64,000 nt of DNA from Echinicola vietnamensis DSM 17526 (GTDB taxonomy: Bacteria; Bacteroidota; Bacteroidia; Cytophagales; Cyclobacteriaceae): contig NC_019904.1 of assembly GCF_000325705.1 (NCBI RefSeq), forward strand, positions 5,377,501-5,441,500, given 5' to 3'. The notes beneath the pieces were generated by a model that was not told where the DNA came from, did no database searches, and saw only the letters and a list, made by a program, of their open reading frames with translations. Positions 17,185 through 25,832 of this stretch are shown piece after piece (positions within the stretch are counted from its first letter, which is position 1; every line of letters begins with the position of its first letter). The position numbers were made by a program, and so were the translations under genes.

Positions 17185-18114
17185 TCACTCAATGATCATT
17201 GAGGCTATCTTACTGAACCTGGCTTTAAGTTCTTCTTCTTCATTTGGTGCAAAAGGGAACAATGGTGGGGCAAATTGGGCCTGAATGATTCCTGAAAATG
17301 ACAAGGCGGTTTTAAGTCCTTTTAAGTAGCTGGATTTATAACCACCATGCCGATAAATGTTTTGGCTAATAGTCATCACCAGTTTCTGAAGCCGGATAAT
17401 TTCATCAATGTCATGGGCCATTGCCGCTTGATAAAGCTTGACATAGAGCCTGGGAAACAAATTGGCTCCCCCACAAACGCCCCCATATCCACCCATTAAA
17501 ACCGTTTCAGCTAACATTTCCTCTGGCCCAACCATCAAAACAAAATCTGGTTGATCATTAAAATAATACCGTAAGGACTGGAAATAGCTTCCATTAGCTG
17601 AACTATCCTTAAGCCCTATTATATTCTTGTGTTTGGACAGTGCAACTGCAGTTTGTACATCAATGGAAACTTTGGTATGTGATGGCATATTGTACAGGAA
17701 CAAGGGCAATGGAATACTATCTGCCAATTGCCCATAAAAATGACAGAGCTCTTCCTGGTCAATCCCCATATAGTAAGGAGGGGCGGCCACCACTGCATAT
17801 GCTCCCGATCTTTCGGCAAATTTGGAAAGCGCTATAGATCCCTTTAGACAAACATCGGTAACACCTACCAGGACGGGGATCCTCCCATCCACAAATTTAC
17901 AGGTTGCTGCTATAAGTTCCTTTTTCTGTGCTATGTCCAAACTGGAAAACTCTCCTGTTGTTCCCAGGATAAACACCCCATGGACGCCTCCAGAAATCAA
18001 ATGCTCAACTAATTTTTCAACACCTTGAATATCCACCTCTCCGTTGGTATCCATAGGTGTCACCATTGGAGGAATCACTCCTTTTATTGATATTTTTTGA
18101 TCTAAAATTTGCAT
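17185..18114 (-). CDS. DapA/NanA family lyase (dihydrodipicolinate synthase-like)
   Basis: A 309-residue TIM-barrel class I aldolase. The pyruvate-binding motif G-T-T-G-E-F-S-S-L is at 51-59, the catalytic tyrosine is Y141 (L-Y-N-M-P) and the Schiff-base lysine is K169 (I-I-G-L-K-D-S-S). The family includes dihydrodipicolinate synthase, N-acetylneuraminate lyase and 2-keto-3-deoxy sugar-acid aldolases. In a catabolic operon beside a symporter, a sugar-acid or sialic-acid lyase is more likely than lysine synthesis. The substrate cannot be fixed without modelling the specificity residues. It follows DUF3748 by 5 bases; 65 bases separate it from the symporter. Confidence 0.85.
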   Translation of the reverse strand: MQILDQKISIKGVIPPMVTPMDTNGEVDIQGVEKLVEHLISGGVHGVFILGTTGEFSSLDIAQKKELIAATCKFVDGRIPVLVGVTDVCLKGSIALSKFAERSGAYAVVAAPPYYMGIDQEELCHFYGQLADSIPLPLFLYNMPSHTKVSIDVQTAVALSKHKNIIGLKDSSANGSYFQSLRYYFNDQPDFVLMVGPEEMLAETVLMGGYGGVCGGANLFPRLYVKLYQAAMAHDIDEIIRLQKLVMTISQNIYRHGGYKSSYLKGLKTALSFSGIIQAQFAPPLFPFAPNEEEELKARFSKIASMIIE

Positions 18115-18119
18115 TGTTT

Positions 18120-19607
18120 TTATTTGTTTTTAAAATATTTTGAAAGATCCAATAGAAAAATCTGGTAAAAGTGTCCTGTTCCATTCAGAACTTTCCGGTT
18201 GTAAACCAATTGATAGCCCTTGTTCGACCAATTAATGTTGGACAACCCGGTATTGGAGGATGCTTCAGAATTAGACAACACCCTATGGGTCTCCCCATTT
18301 GGAACCTCTGTAACAAAGACCTCCTCCCGGTACCCATAGGCAAGGTATTTGCCATCACTACTCAAGGAAAAAGAGGTATCCAAACTAAAATGATTGTTGG
18401 TGATTTGGACCATTTCACCTGTATCGGGAGCTACTTTATAAATTTGGACCTCTCCTTGATTATCCTTCATACAGAAATAAACCGCCTTTCCATCTGGAGA
18501 ACTGCGCAACCACTGCCGCGGACCTTGCACACCTGGATATTTTCTGTTTTGGGTAAAAGTCAACCTTTTCTGGATCACTCCCGCAGGTACGGACGGGAGT
18601 GAAAACTTGGTCCCTGCATCAATGGAGGTGACCATTTGATCGGCCTGGGAAGGTAATTGACTGATAAATACTTCAGTAGACTTTTCCTTTTTTTTATTGA
18701 TAATATCCCCGAGATATGCCAAGGCATAGGTAATCGTTGACCTAGGCCCCAAACCATCCCTAAATTGAGGTATCCAGCATTCTTCGTAAGCTTTCATTAT
18801 CTCACTTGAACCCGGCTTTGGTGCCTTGGTCACGCTTGCAAGAATAAATGCGACCCTTTCCCCATTAAAGTTTTTTTCATCTTGTTTTCCCTTTATACCC
18901 ACAGAATCGCCATTCCATAAGGCCCCAACGGTCCTAAGGTCTGCTATACCGTGATTTGTCTCTGCCTCCCTCCTTAGGATATCATCATTATATGTAAAAC
19001 TCACCCATTTGCCATCTGGACTATAGGAATAGGCATGGGAACCTCCTCGAAGTGCACCTTTCGTAAAAGGGAATTCCACGTCCCGGGATTCCATCGGTCC
19101 GAAGACATGGTCTCCTGCTTCACCAATTTGAACTTTCATGGCAAATCTTCGCGTAAAACCGTATGGATCCTCTCGGGAGGCATTTTTTAACCCATGAATA
19201 AATACCACCTCTTCCATGTTAGGGTGATAACTCACCGCTCCCATCCCCGGGCCATATTTGGACTGCTGATCATAAAAATAAATTGTTTCTATTTTGCCAG
19301 TTTCGATATTGAGCCGTTGAATTGATCGGTTTTCACCAATTTTCCCATCTTCATTTCTGTTATCAAAGACTACGTGGACATCATCGGGAGAAAATACTTG
19401 CCTTTGATTAAGAAAATGTCCCTTGGGTTCGAAGGTTAACTGTCTTTCCTCCAACCCTATTTCTATTATTCCATCAGTAGTTTTAACAGGCCCAATTGAT
19501 CCTGTTCGACAACTATGCACCATTAGCGAAGCCACTCCTATTAAAAGCAATTTATTTATATCGATTCCCTGCTTTTGGAAACCAGAAGTTCGGTCAACCT
19601 TTTCCAT
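18120..19607 (-). CDS. DUF3748 (YidR-like) TolB-type propeller protein
   Basis: A 495-residue protein whose N-terminal half matches the DUF3748 family: R-Q-L-T-F, then F-S-P-D-D-V-H-V-V-F-D-N-R, and V-S-Y-H-P-N-M-E-E-V-V-F-I-H-G-L. The rest shows TolB-like propeller blades (S-Y-S-P-D-G-K-W-V-S-F-T and S-L-S-S-D-G-K-Y-L-A-Y-G). E. coli YidR is the best-known member and has no established function. The frame is open to 19673 inside the upstream gene; the ATG at 19607 is preferred. A hydrophobic segment with M-V-H-S-C is near its N-terminus, so it may be a lipoprotein. It may bind or process the glycan outside the cell; this is inference. Confidence 0.75.
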   Translation of the reverse strand: MEKVDRTSGFQKQGIDINKLLLIGVASLMVHSCRTGSIGPVKTTDGIIEIGLEERQLTFEPKGHFLNQRQVFSPDDVHVVFDNRNEDGKIGENRSIQRLNIETGKIETIYFYDQQSKYGPGMGAVSYHPNMEEVVFIHGLKNASREDPYGFTRRFAMKVQIGEAGDHVFGPMESRDVEFPFTKGALRGGSHAYSYSPDGKWVSFTYNDDILRREAETNHGIADLRTVGALWNGDSVGIKGKQDEKNFNGERVAFILASVTKAPKPGSSEIMKAYEECWIPQFRDGLGPRSTITYALAYLGDIINKKKEKSTEVFISQLPSQADQMVTSIDAGTKFSLPSVPAGVIQKRLTFTQNRKYPGVQGPRQWLRSSPDGKAVYFCMKDNQGEVQIYKVAPDTGEMVQITNNHFSLDTSFSLSSDGKYLAYGYREEVFVTEVPNGETHRVLSNSEASSNTGLSNINWSNKGYQLVYNRKVLNGTGHFYQIFLLDLSKYFKNK

Positions 19608-19618
19608 TTTTAGGAAGA

Positions 19619-21586
19619 TTACCTTTCCATATGGTAAAAATGACCGTCCTCTGCACCAACCAACACATCCCAAACACCATTTTTATTCCAATCCACAAAA
19701 GTTGGGCTGGTGGTATGGCCTGCCAAAACCTTCTTTGAAATGGCACCTTGATGCTTAAAAAGCACCTTTCCACTATCTTGGCGGATGTTTTCAAAAAGGG
19801 ACACGTTTATGCTGTTTACCAATAAGTCCATATCCCCGTCATTGTCCCAATCAAAAAAGGATATCTTCCTCCTGCCACTTCCTCCTGCCTCAGCATGGTT
19901 CAACCTCAATGGCCCACCTTCCTGATTTATAGCCTTATCCTTATTTGAATATACAGAGGCATCCTTTCCATAAAATATTCTACGGCCAGGGCTTACCACT
20001 CTTTCTCCATTTATAGTGTTTCCCTTATATAATGAAAGAAAACCTTCATGATCCAGCATCACCAAATCCATAGTTCCATCATTGTCCCAATCGATGGCAA
20101 ATGGTGTAGTCCTCCATTGGGTGACCAATTCATTATTGGAGGGTTTCCACCAGTTCCATTCAGGGGATGGAATTTCCGTATCACTATCCATTCTAATAGG
20201 AAGGGGCCCTTCAAGTGACTTTCCGTTATTCCTTATCCACTGGACTTTACCCCAGATTGAATTGAATATGATGTCCTTATTTCCATCTCCGTCCCAATCT
20301 GCCACCGAAAGTGTTGTATAACCCCATTTGGCCTCTGCAGGTCCTTGAATGGATCCTTTCCCTCCTGCTTGTATCCTTAGCGTTTGGCCATCGACTTCCA
20401 AAAGTTTGGGTTCTGCCCATTTAGGTAATGCTTTACCATTTAAATTTTCTATAAAGGCAATATATCCCGCTGAATTACCGGCAATAATATCTTCATCTCC
20501 ATCATTATCCCAATCAACCCCTACCGGGGTGGCCAAGGCTCCGAATTTTAAATTATCAGCTTTCTGTCTGAAATATTTGGGGGATTCAAACAACGGTGCT
20601 CCATTATGGGTTTTCCCTGTATGCTTTATCAGTGCGACCCTACCATCTTCATCTCCTACGACCAAATCCATATTTCCGTCTTTGTCCCAATCTACGGCCA
20701 CAGGAATGATCATTTCAAGGTCCATCTTGATGATCCTCCCAGTATTCCTCAAAAACTCCCCTTCTCTGTACTTGGGCTTACTACGGGTCCCTATATTTTC
20801 AAAATATGTTAATCGGTCCAAAAATTCTCCACAGATAAGGTCTAGATCTCCATCACCATCGAAATCGGCAAAATTAGGAGTAGGGGCCCCATAAACATCC
20901 AACGTTTTACCGCCAGCCTTTAACTTTCCTCTGTTGATATAACTTCCCTCCTTGTTTTCCAAAAGAAACACATATCCGTGTAAGGGTCCATTGGTCCATT
21001 CTCCTTTTTTATTGAAGGCATTATCCCATCCGTAATCCGCCCAATCATCAATACCCACCACCACATCCAAATCACCATCCCCCTCATAATCAACCATTTT
21101 CCATTGATTAAAACGTACTTTTTCCAATCCCTTTTTTAAACTATCGGCATCATACAGTCTTTCTTGGACTTCGGCCAAATTATTTCTGAAATCCGTAAGC
21201 TCGGCTCCTGGCACATTTACCCTTACCCCTTTATCAGTGTGGGACACCTGAATGTTCCTAATGGCGTCACCCAACCTAACGGGTGGTTCAAAATCGGGAA
21301 ATTCGTCACCTGAGATATTCTCAAAATAATATATGCCATTAAAAGGTTTATCCGGACATGAAACCAACATATCCATATCACCATCCCCATCATAATCCAT
21401 AGGAAGTGGCCAAGCCCATAGACCTACCCCTAAAAATGGAGTTGCTTCAGGGTTGTTATATTTGACGATCTTAAATTCGGACTGTACTACAGAGGAACTG
21501 TTATCAACTGAGTCCTTGGCTTCTGAGCAGGAGAACAACATCAGTACACTAGCCGCTAATCCCGTATAGAAAAGATTCTTTATCAT
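19619..21586 (-). CDS. FG-GAP/VCBS-repeat surface lipoprotein
   Basis: A 655-residue protein with a lipoprotein signal (L-M-L-F-S-C, lipidated Cys20). It is built from at least seven repeats of the type D-W-D-N-D-G-D-x-D-I-I-x-G or D-F-D-G-D-G-D-L-D-L, which are calcium-binding blades of an FG-GAP/VCBS beta-propeller. Such proteins occur in PULs but few are characterised; they may bind polysaccharide or, in some families, act as lyases or hydrolases. No separate catalytic domain is visible. It sits between the DUF3748 protein and a sulfatase with 10-11 base gaps, so it is co-expressed with them. Confidence 0.8.
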   Translation of the reverse strand: MIKNLFYTGLAASVLMLFSCSEAKDSVDNSSSVVQSEFKIVKYNNPEATPFLGVGLWAWPLPMDYDGDGDMDMLVSCPDKPFNGIYYFENISGDEFPDFEPPVRLGDAIRNIQVSHTDKGVRVNVPGAELTDFRNNLAEVQERLYDADSLKKGLEKVRFNQWKMVDYEGDGDLDVVVGIDDWADYGWDNAFNKKGEWTNGPLHGYVFLLENKEGSYINRGKLKAGGKTLDVYGAPTPNFADFDGDGDLDLICGEFLDRLTYFENIGTRSKPKYREGEFLRNTGRIIKMDLEMIIPVAVDWDKDGNMDLVVGDEDGRVALIKHTGKTHNGAPLFESPKYFRQKADNLKFGALATPVGVDWDNDGDEDIIAGNSAGYIAFIENLNGKALPKWAEPKLLEVDGQTLRIQAGGKGSIQGPAEAKWGYTTLSVADWDGDGNKDIIFNSIWGKVQWIRNNGKSLEGPLPIRMDSDTEIPSPEWNWWKPSNNELVTQWRTTPFAIDWDNDGTMDLVMLDHEGFLSLYKGNTINGERVVSPGRRIFYGKDASVYSNKDKAINQEGGPLRLNHAEAGGSGRRKISFFDWDNDGDMDLLVNSINVSLFENIRQDSGKVLFKHQGAISKKVLAGHTTSPTFVDWNKNGVWDVLVGAEDGHFYHMER

Positions 21587-21596
21587 AGCTTGTTTA

Positions 21597-23087
21597 TCAT
21601 TTGGTTATTGAGTCCAACAGGGGATCGTTGAGCTCTTCCATTTTACTTAATATTTTATATGTAAGGTGCTTAATAATATTCCTTATTTCACCCCGCTTCT
21701 CTTTTATTAGATTATTTTTCTCATCAGGGTCCGTTTCAAGATGATATAGTTCATCCCTTCTCGGATCCTGAAAATCCTTGACCAGTTTCCATTTTTTGGT
21801 CCTGTACGAGCGCATATGGGCAGTGCTGTAGTTTACCATGCTATATTCTGTATAAAGGTCATTTTCCCAGTCATCCGCCAATTCCCCTTTAAGGACGGGT
21901 ACAATGCTCCTTCCCCGTAAAGTCTTATCCTCAGGCACCGGTATATTCGCCATTTCGAGTAAGGTTGGGAACCAATCCAAATTGGAGAATGTCTTTTTTA
22001 TTTTTAGATCAGGCTGGATGGCCCCTGGCCATCTGATCAGCACGGGAATATGGAGTGATTGATCATATAAGTTGGGCCTGGAATTTTTCGCCAGATTCTC
22101 TGTGGCCGGGTGGTCGCCCTTGGTAATCCAATATCCGTTACCCTTGTGTTCTATCCCGTTATGTCCCATATTATATCCATGGTCCGAAGTAAAGATCACG
22201 ATCGTATTTTCATACAATCCCAATTCGTTCAATTTCTTCATTAGCTTTCCTACATTTCTATCTATCCCTGAAGCACTGGCCAAATATTCCTTCATTCTGG
22301 ATTTAACCCTTTCGGTGTCCAGGTCAGGATAGTCTGGATGAGGCACCCTCATTTCCATGTTTTCATATGGGGCCCAGTCCTCATCGGCTACCGGCAACCA
22401 TTTGCTGTGAGGAGACCTATAATGAACACTTAGCAAAAAAGGGGTGTTTTGATGATCATCGATAAATTCCAATGCCCTGTTGGTCAGGATATCAACCGTC
22501 AATCCTTTCATTTGGTGGATTTCACCGTTTTCTTCCAGATTAGGGTCCACTGGTGACTCCCCTCCTCCTGTAAGTCCCATAAAGTACCCATAACCGTGAT
22601 TGGTTGGATGAAACTTCTTATCCATCCCGGATTCTGTCCAGTCCCCCAAATGCCATTTTCCAATCAAACCGGTTCGATAACCATTGTCCCGTAATACCTC
22701 TGCAAAAGTGATATTTGCAGGATCTAGCCCAGTTGCTCTTCCAGGCTGGTAGAGCTTATGCCCTGGTTGGGGGATAAAATCCGGAATACCCAATTCCGAA
22801 GCATATTGACCGGTTATCAATGTCGCTCTCGAAGGACTGCATACGGGGGTGGTTACGAATGCATTCTCAAAGAAGGCCCCTTCTGAAGCCAACTTGTCCA
22901 AATTTGGACTATAAGCCTGGTCATTGCCCGATGTCCTCAATGTCCAGTAAGCTTGATCATCGGTAAGGACAAACAGGATATTGGGCTTTCTTATTTCACC
23001 GTTGGACCCATTTGAATAAGCACTTACACAAATGAACCAAAGCGAAATTGTCAAGGAAACCACCAGGCCGTTCTTGAATACTATCAT
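21597..23087 (-). CDS. Exported type I sulfatase
   Basis: A 496-residue sulfatase with a signal peptide. The formylglycine signature C-S-P-S-R is at residues 83-87 with the continuation A-T-L-I-T-G, and the metal-binding D-D pair (V-L-T-D-D-Q) is at 43-44. Histidines and D-H (I-F-T-S-D-H-G-Y-N-M-G) complete the calcium site. It removes sulfate from a glycan after Cys83 is converted to formylglycine; no maturase gene is in the window. It differs from the second sulfatase of the operon (24333-25832), so the substrate probably carries sulfate at two distinct positions. The position cleaved is not deducible here. Confidence 0.9.
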   Translation of the reverse strand: MIVFKNGLVVSLTISLWFICVSAYSNGSNGEIRKPNILFVLTDDQAYWTLRTSGNDQAYSPNLDKLASEGAFFENAFVTTPVCSPSRATLITGQYASELGIPDFIPQPGHKLYQPGRATGLDPANITFAEVLRDNGYRTGLIGKWHLGDWTESGMDKKFHPTNHGYGYFMGLTGGGESPVDPNLEENGEIHQMKGLTVDILTNRALEFIDDHQNTPFLLSVHYRSPHSKWLPVADEDWAPYENMEMRVPHPDYPDLDTERVKSRMKEYLASASGIDRNVGKLMKKLNELGLYENTIVIFTSDHGYNMGHNGIEHKGNGYWITKGDHPATENLAKNSRPNLYDQSLHIPVLIRWPGAIQPDLKIKKTFSNLDWFPTLLEMANIPVPEDKTLRGRSIVPVLKGELADDWENDLYTEYSMVNYSTAHMRSYRTKKWKLVKDFQDPRRDELYHLETDPDEKNNLIKEKRGEIRNIIKHLTYKILSKMEELNDPLLDSITK

Positions 23088-23095
23088 AGAATTGA

Positions 23096-24277
23096 TTAAA
23101 GTGTTTTCCTGAAATTCCTGACACGATGGAAGGTAAGGTAGTTGGCATCATGGTTGTTTCTAGCACCCACTCCTCCATCATCATATGCCGTCCGTGAAAC
23201 GAAAATGACGTCCTTTCCCTCAAAAAGGAAATCCACATATTGGAACCCATGCCTTGCCACGTCCTCATGCTCCAACAGGACTTTTTCCTTTGTCCAGTTT
23301 TTAAGGTTCCTAGACGAAAACAGTGCAAGTGTATTCCTTATGCCTGCTGGATTCTTTCCAAAATTCTCTTCCTTGACCTTTTCTGGAATTTGATTGGCTA
23401 TGGTCCAATAATGCTGGCTTATGGAGTCATACAAAATGGTAAACTTCTTACTACCACCATCAAATGGAACGAACCCCTGATCATCATTGAAGCTTGCTTC
23501 CCTTCCATTGGAGGTAATTTTAACCATGGCTGCCTTTTCAGCGGTAGTCGACCGATCATCCACTCTTAATATATCCCAAAGCTGGCCACTTTGATCAACA
23601 ACTGCATTTCCTTCCAACCAGCCTCCGAAATTTCCATCCAAATAAGTAGAATCATAATAAAGGACATTACTTGCGGTCCAGGAGTCAGCCTTTAATAGAT
23701 CTGCGTCAACGGGAACTGACAGCATCATGGCCCCATATCTTTTGCCCCATTTTTTCACAGGTCCCATGGCGCTCTCCATTGCCCTCCACAATCTACCGTT
23801 GAACTCTATTACTGGCATCGGTGCACAATGGTATTCCCCTTCTAAAAGCAATCCATTGCTGCTATCAGTTGGCGCGGTCCACGTACTGCCCTTATCCGTT
23901 GACTTCCGAATAATCGTGTTGCCGTGATGTCTATCGGTTCCCATGAAATATACATGGCCTTTATGTGTAAATAGTTTTGACCAAAAAGCCCCCTTTATGG
24001 TGGCCGCCAGTGTCCAGTGCTTCCCTTTATCGGTAGACCTATAGATATGGGAAGTAGCCAGGACATGTTCATTGGATTCGGGTCCAAAAAAATCATGGGA
24101 CGCCAAATAGCTTCCGTCCGGAAGCACTGTTATACTAGGCGACCCTATATACTTTCCACTGGATTGCGGGCTATAGGCTATCGTTCTGCCCGGCACCTTC
24201 GAATGATTTCCTTTTTGCGAAAACACTTCGGTTAAAGAAAATAGGGCCAGCGCGACAGTTAAGAACAAATATTTCAT
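23096..24277 (-). CDS. Exported BNR/Asp-box protein of the sialidase superfamily, atypical active site
   Basis: A 393-residue protein with a signal peptide (cleavage near V-F-S-Q, 18-21) and two clear Asp-boxes (S-T-D-K-G-K-H-W at about 80 and S-T-D-K-G-S-T-W). These mark the six-bladed propeller of sialidase-like enzymes. True sialidases carry an (F/Y)-R-I-P motif before the first blade; here the same place reads Y-I-G-S-P at 43-47, so the key arginine is missing. It is therefore unlikely to cleave sialic acid. Flanked by two sulfatases, it may be a glycosidase of another specificity or a binding protein. Family is sure, activity is not. Confidence 0.75.
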   Translation of the reverse strand: MKYLFLTVALALFSLTEVFSQKGNHSKVPGRTIAYSPQSSGKYIGSPSITVLPDGSYLASHDFFGPESNEHVLATSHIYRSTDKGKHWTLAATIKGAFWSKLFTHKGHVYFMGTDRHHGNTIIRKSTDKGSTWTAPTDSSNGLLLEGEYHCAPMPVIEFNGRLWRAMESAMGPVKKWGKRYGAMMLSVPVDADLLKADSWTASNVLYYDSTYLDGNFGGWLEGNAVVDQSGQLWDILRVDDRSTTAEKAAMVKITSNGREASFNDDQGFVPFDGGSKKFTILYDSISQHYWTIANQIPEKVKEENFGKNPAGIRNTLALFSSRNLKNWTKEKVLLEHEDVARHGFQYVDFLFEGKDVIFVSRTAYDDGGVGARNNHDANYLTFHRVRNFRKTL

Positions 24278-24332
24278 GGTTGTCAGTGTTTTAAATAATC
24301 ATTATAGGGGTAGTGGGGAGGATATCTTGAAA

Positions 24333-25832
24333 TCACCTCTCTTTCCTCTTGGGAATCCTTGCATGGACCTGACTCAAATGCCTCTGCAAGTTTTTGAGAA
24401 GTCCTTTTTTTATTTGGGGCCTTTCACTGCCGATTTCATTTGATTCTGATGGATCGTCTTTCAGATTATAAAGTTCCGCCCTGTCATCCTCATAGAAATA
24501 TATTAGCTTAAAATCACCTTCCCTCCATGCTGAATGAGGTTTGGTCTGACTTACGAAGCCATCTCCTGTACCAATACCTGAAGGCGATTTAAAGAACTCT
24601 TCCCCTTCGGGATGATAATATGGAAAATGCCAAGACAAGGGCCTGGATGTTTTATACGATCCCTTCCCTGTCAAAAGGGGCATTAAGGACACTCCGTCCC
24701 AATCTTTTGATTTTTTTCCGGAAGCCGTCAAATCCATAAAGGTTGGCATAAAGTCAAGTTGCGAAACGATTTGATCACATACTGAACCTTCTTGGATATG
24801 AGCTGGCCAGGACATGATCATCGGCACCCTTATTCCTCCTTCATAAAGGTTCCATTTGCTACCTCTGAAGGGGCCATTATCGGCAATTTCCGGATGTCCC
24901 CCATTATCAGAAGTAAAGATGACGATGGTGTTCTTACTTTTGCCTGTACGTTCCAGGGCCTTTAAGATCCTACCTACATAATGATCCATTAAACTGATAT
25001 TAACAGCATAATGAATCACCTCTTCACGGGTTCCTGAGGGATATTTCCCTTTATATTTTTTGTAGAGCCATGGAATGTTTTTTTTCAATGGTGTATGGAC
25101 AAAGTAGAAACTCGACATTAGAAAAAAAGGTGAGCCATGCGCTTCATTGATAAACTCAATGGATTTTTCGGTCAGTTCATCTACTGGATATCCACCATCC
25201 GGTACCCTCTCCCCACCAACCTTCGCGTATGGATGCGCTCCAAACGTTTCGGCTGTAAAGTCAAATCCCTGTTGTTTGGGACCATGTGTCAAGCTCCATC
25301 CTTTATAAAACCCATGATGGGCTGCCACATGCCACTTTCCTACCAAGCCTGTCCTGTACCCCTGGCTTTTAAGTGCCTCTGCCAGCGTGATTTCCTTCAA
25401 TGGAAGGTTAAGTGTGTAGGGAGGAGGGACCAAGGACAATCCCTTGAATTTATCCAACCACTTGGGATCGTCCCATGTAAATTCGTCTTCCGGATATTTC
25501 GTTACAAACTCGAACCTGACCCTGGCAACATCTTTTCCGGTCAACAAAGCAGCCCGTGACGGCGAACAAAGCGGGGCCGGTGCATAGGCCTGGGTAAAGG
25601 TCATCCCATGTTTTGACAAAATGTCCAAGTTAGGGGTTTCGACTATTGTATTTCCATAAGGCCCTGTGTCTCCATAACCCAGATCATCTACATAAATAAG
25701 CAAAATATTTGGGGGGCTTGGATCAGGTTTTCCCTGATCATTGGCCCAAACGTTTATTTGCAACAAACCAATGCAAAGGTACGCCGACAAAGTCCCCAAA
25801 ATCATTTTATCACTCGGTATCCTCATTATCAA
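24333..25832 (-). CDS. Exported type I sulfatase (arylsulfatase A-like)
   Basis: A 499-residue sulfatase with an N-terminal signal region. The metal-binding D-D is at 49-50 (I-Y-V-D-D-L-G-Y-G-D), the formylglycine signature C-S-P-S-R is at 89-93, and G-K-W-H and F-T-S-D-N-G-G-H complete the site. The longer loop after the signature (G-K-D-V-A-R-V-R-F) and the pattern L-G-Y-G-D-T-G-P-Y-G place it in the arylsulfatase A-like branch, apart from the sulfatase at 21597. It overlaps the SusD gene by 4 bases, so it belongs to the PUL core. It should act on the sulfated glycan in the periplasm or at the surface. Needs a formylglycine-generating enzyme encoded elsewhere. Confidence 0.9.
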   Translation of the reverse strand: MIMRIPSDKMILGTLSAYLCIGLLQINVWANDQGKPDPSPPNILLIYVDDLGYGDTGPYGNTIVETPNLDILSKHGMTFTQAYAPAPLCSPSRAALLTGKDVARVRFEFVTKYPEDEFTWDDPKWLDKFKGLSLVPPPYTLNLPLKEITLAEALKSQGYRTGLVGKWHVAAHHGFYKGWSLTHGPKQQGFDFTAETFGAHPYAKVGGERVPDGGYPVDELTEKSIEFINEAHGSPFFLMSSFYFVHTPLKKNIPWLYKKYKGKYPSGTREEVIHYAVNISLMDHYVGRILKALERTGKSKNTIVIFTSDNGGHPEIADNGPFRGSKWNLYEGGIRVPMIMSWPAHIQEGSVCDQIVSQLDFMPTFMDLTASGKKSKDWDGVSLMPLLTGKGSYKTSRPLSWHFPYYHPEGEEFFKSPSGIGTGDGFVSQTKPHSAWREGDFKLIYFYEDDRAELYNLKDDPSESNEIGSERPQIKKGLLKNLQRHLSQVHARIPKRKER

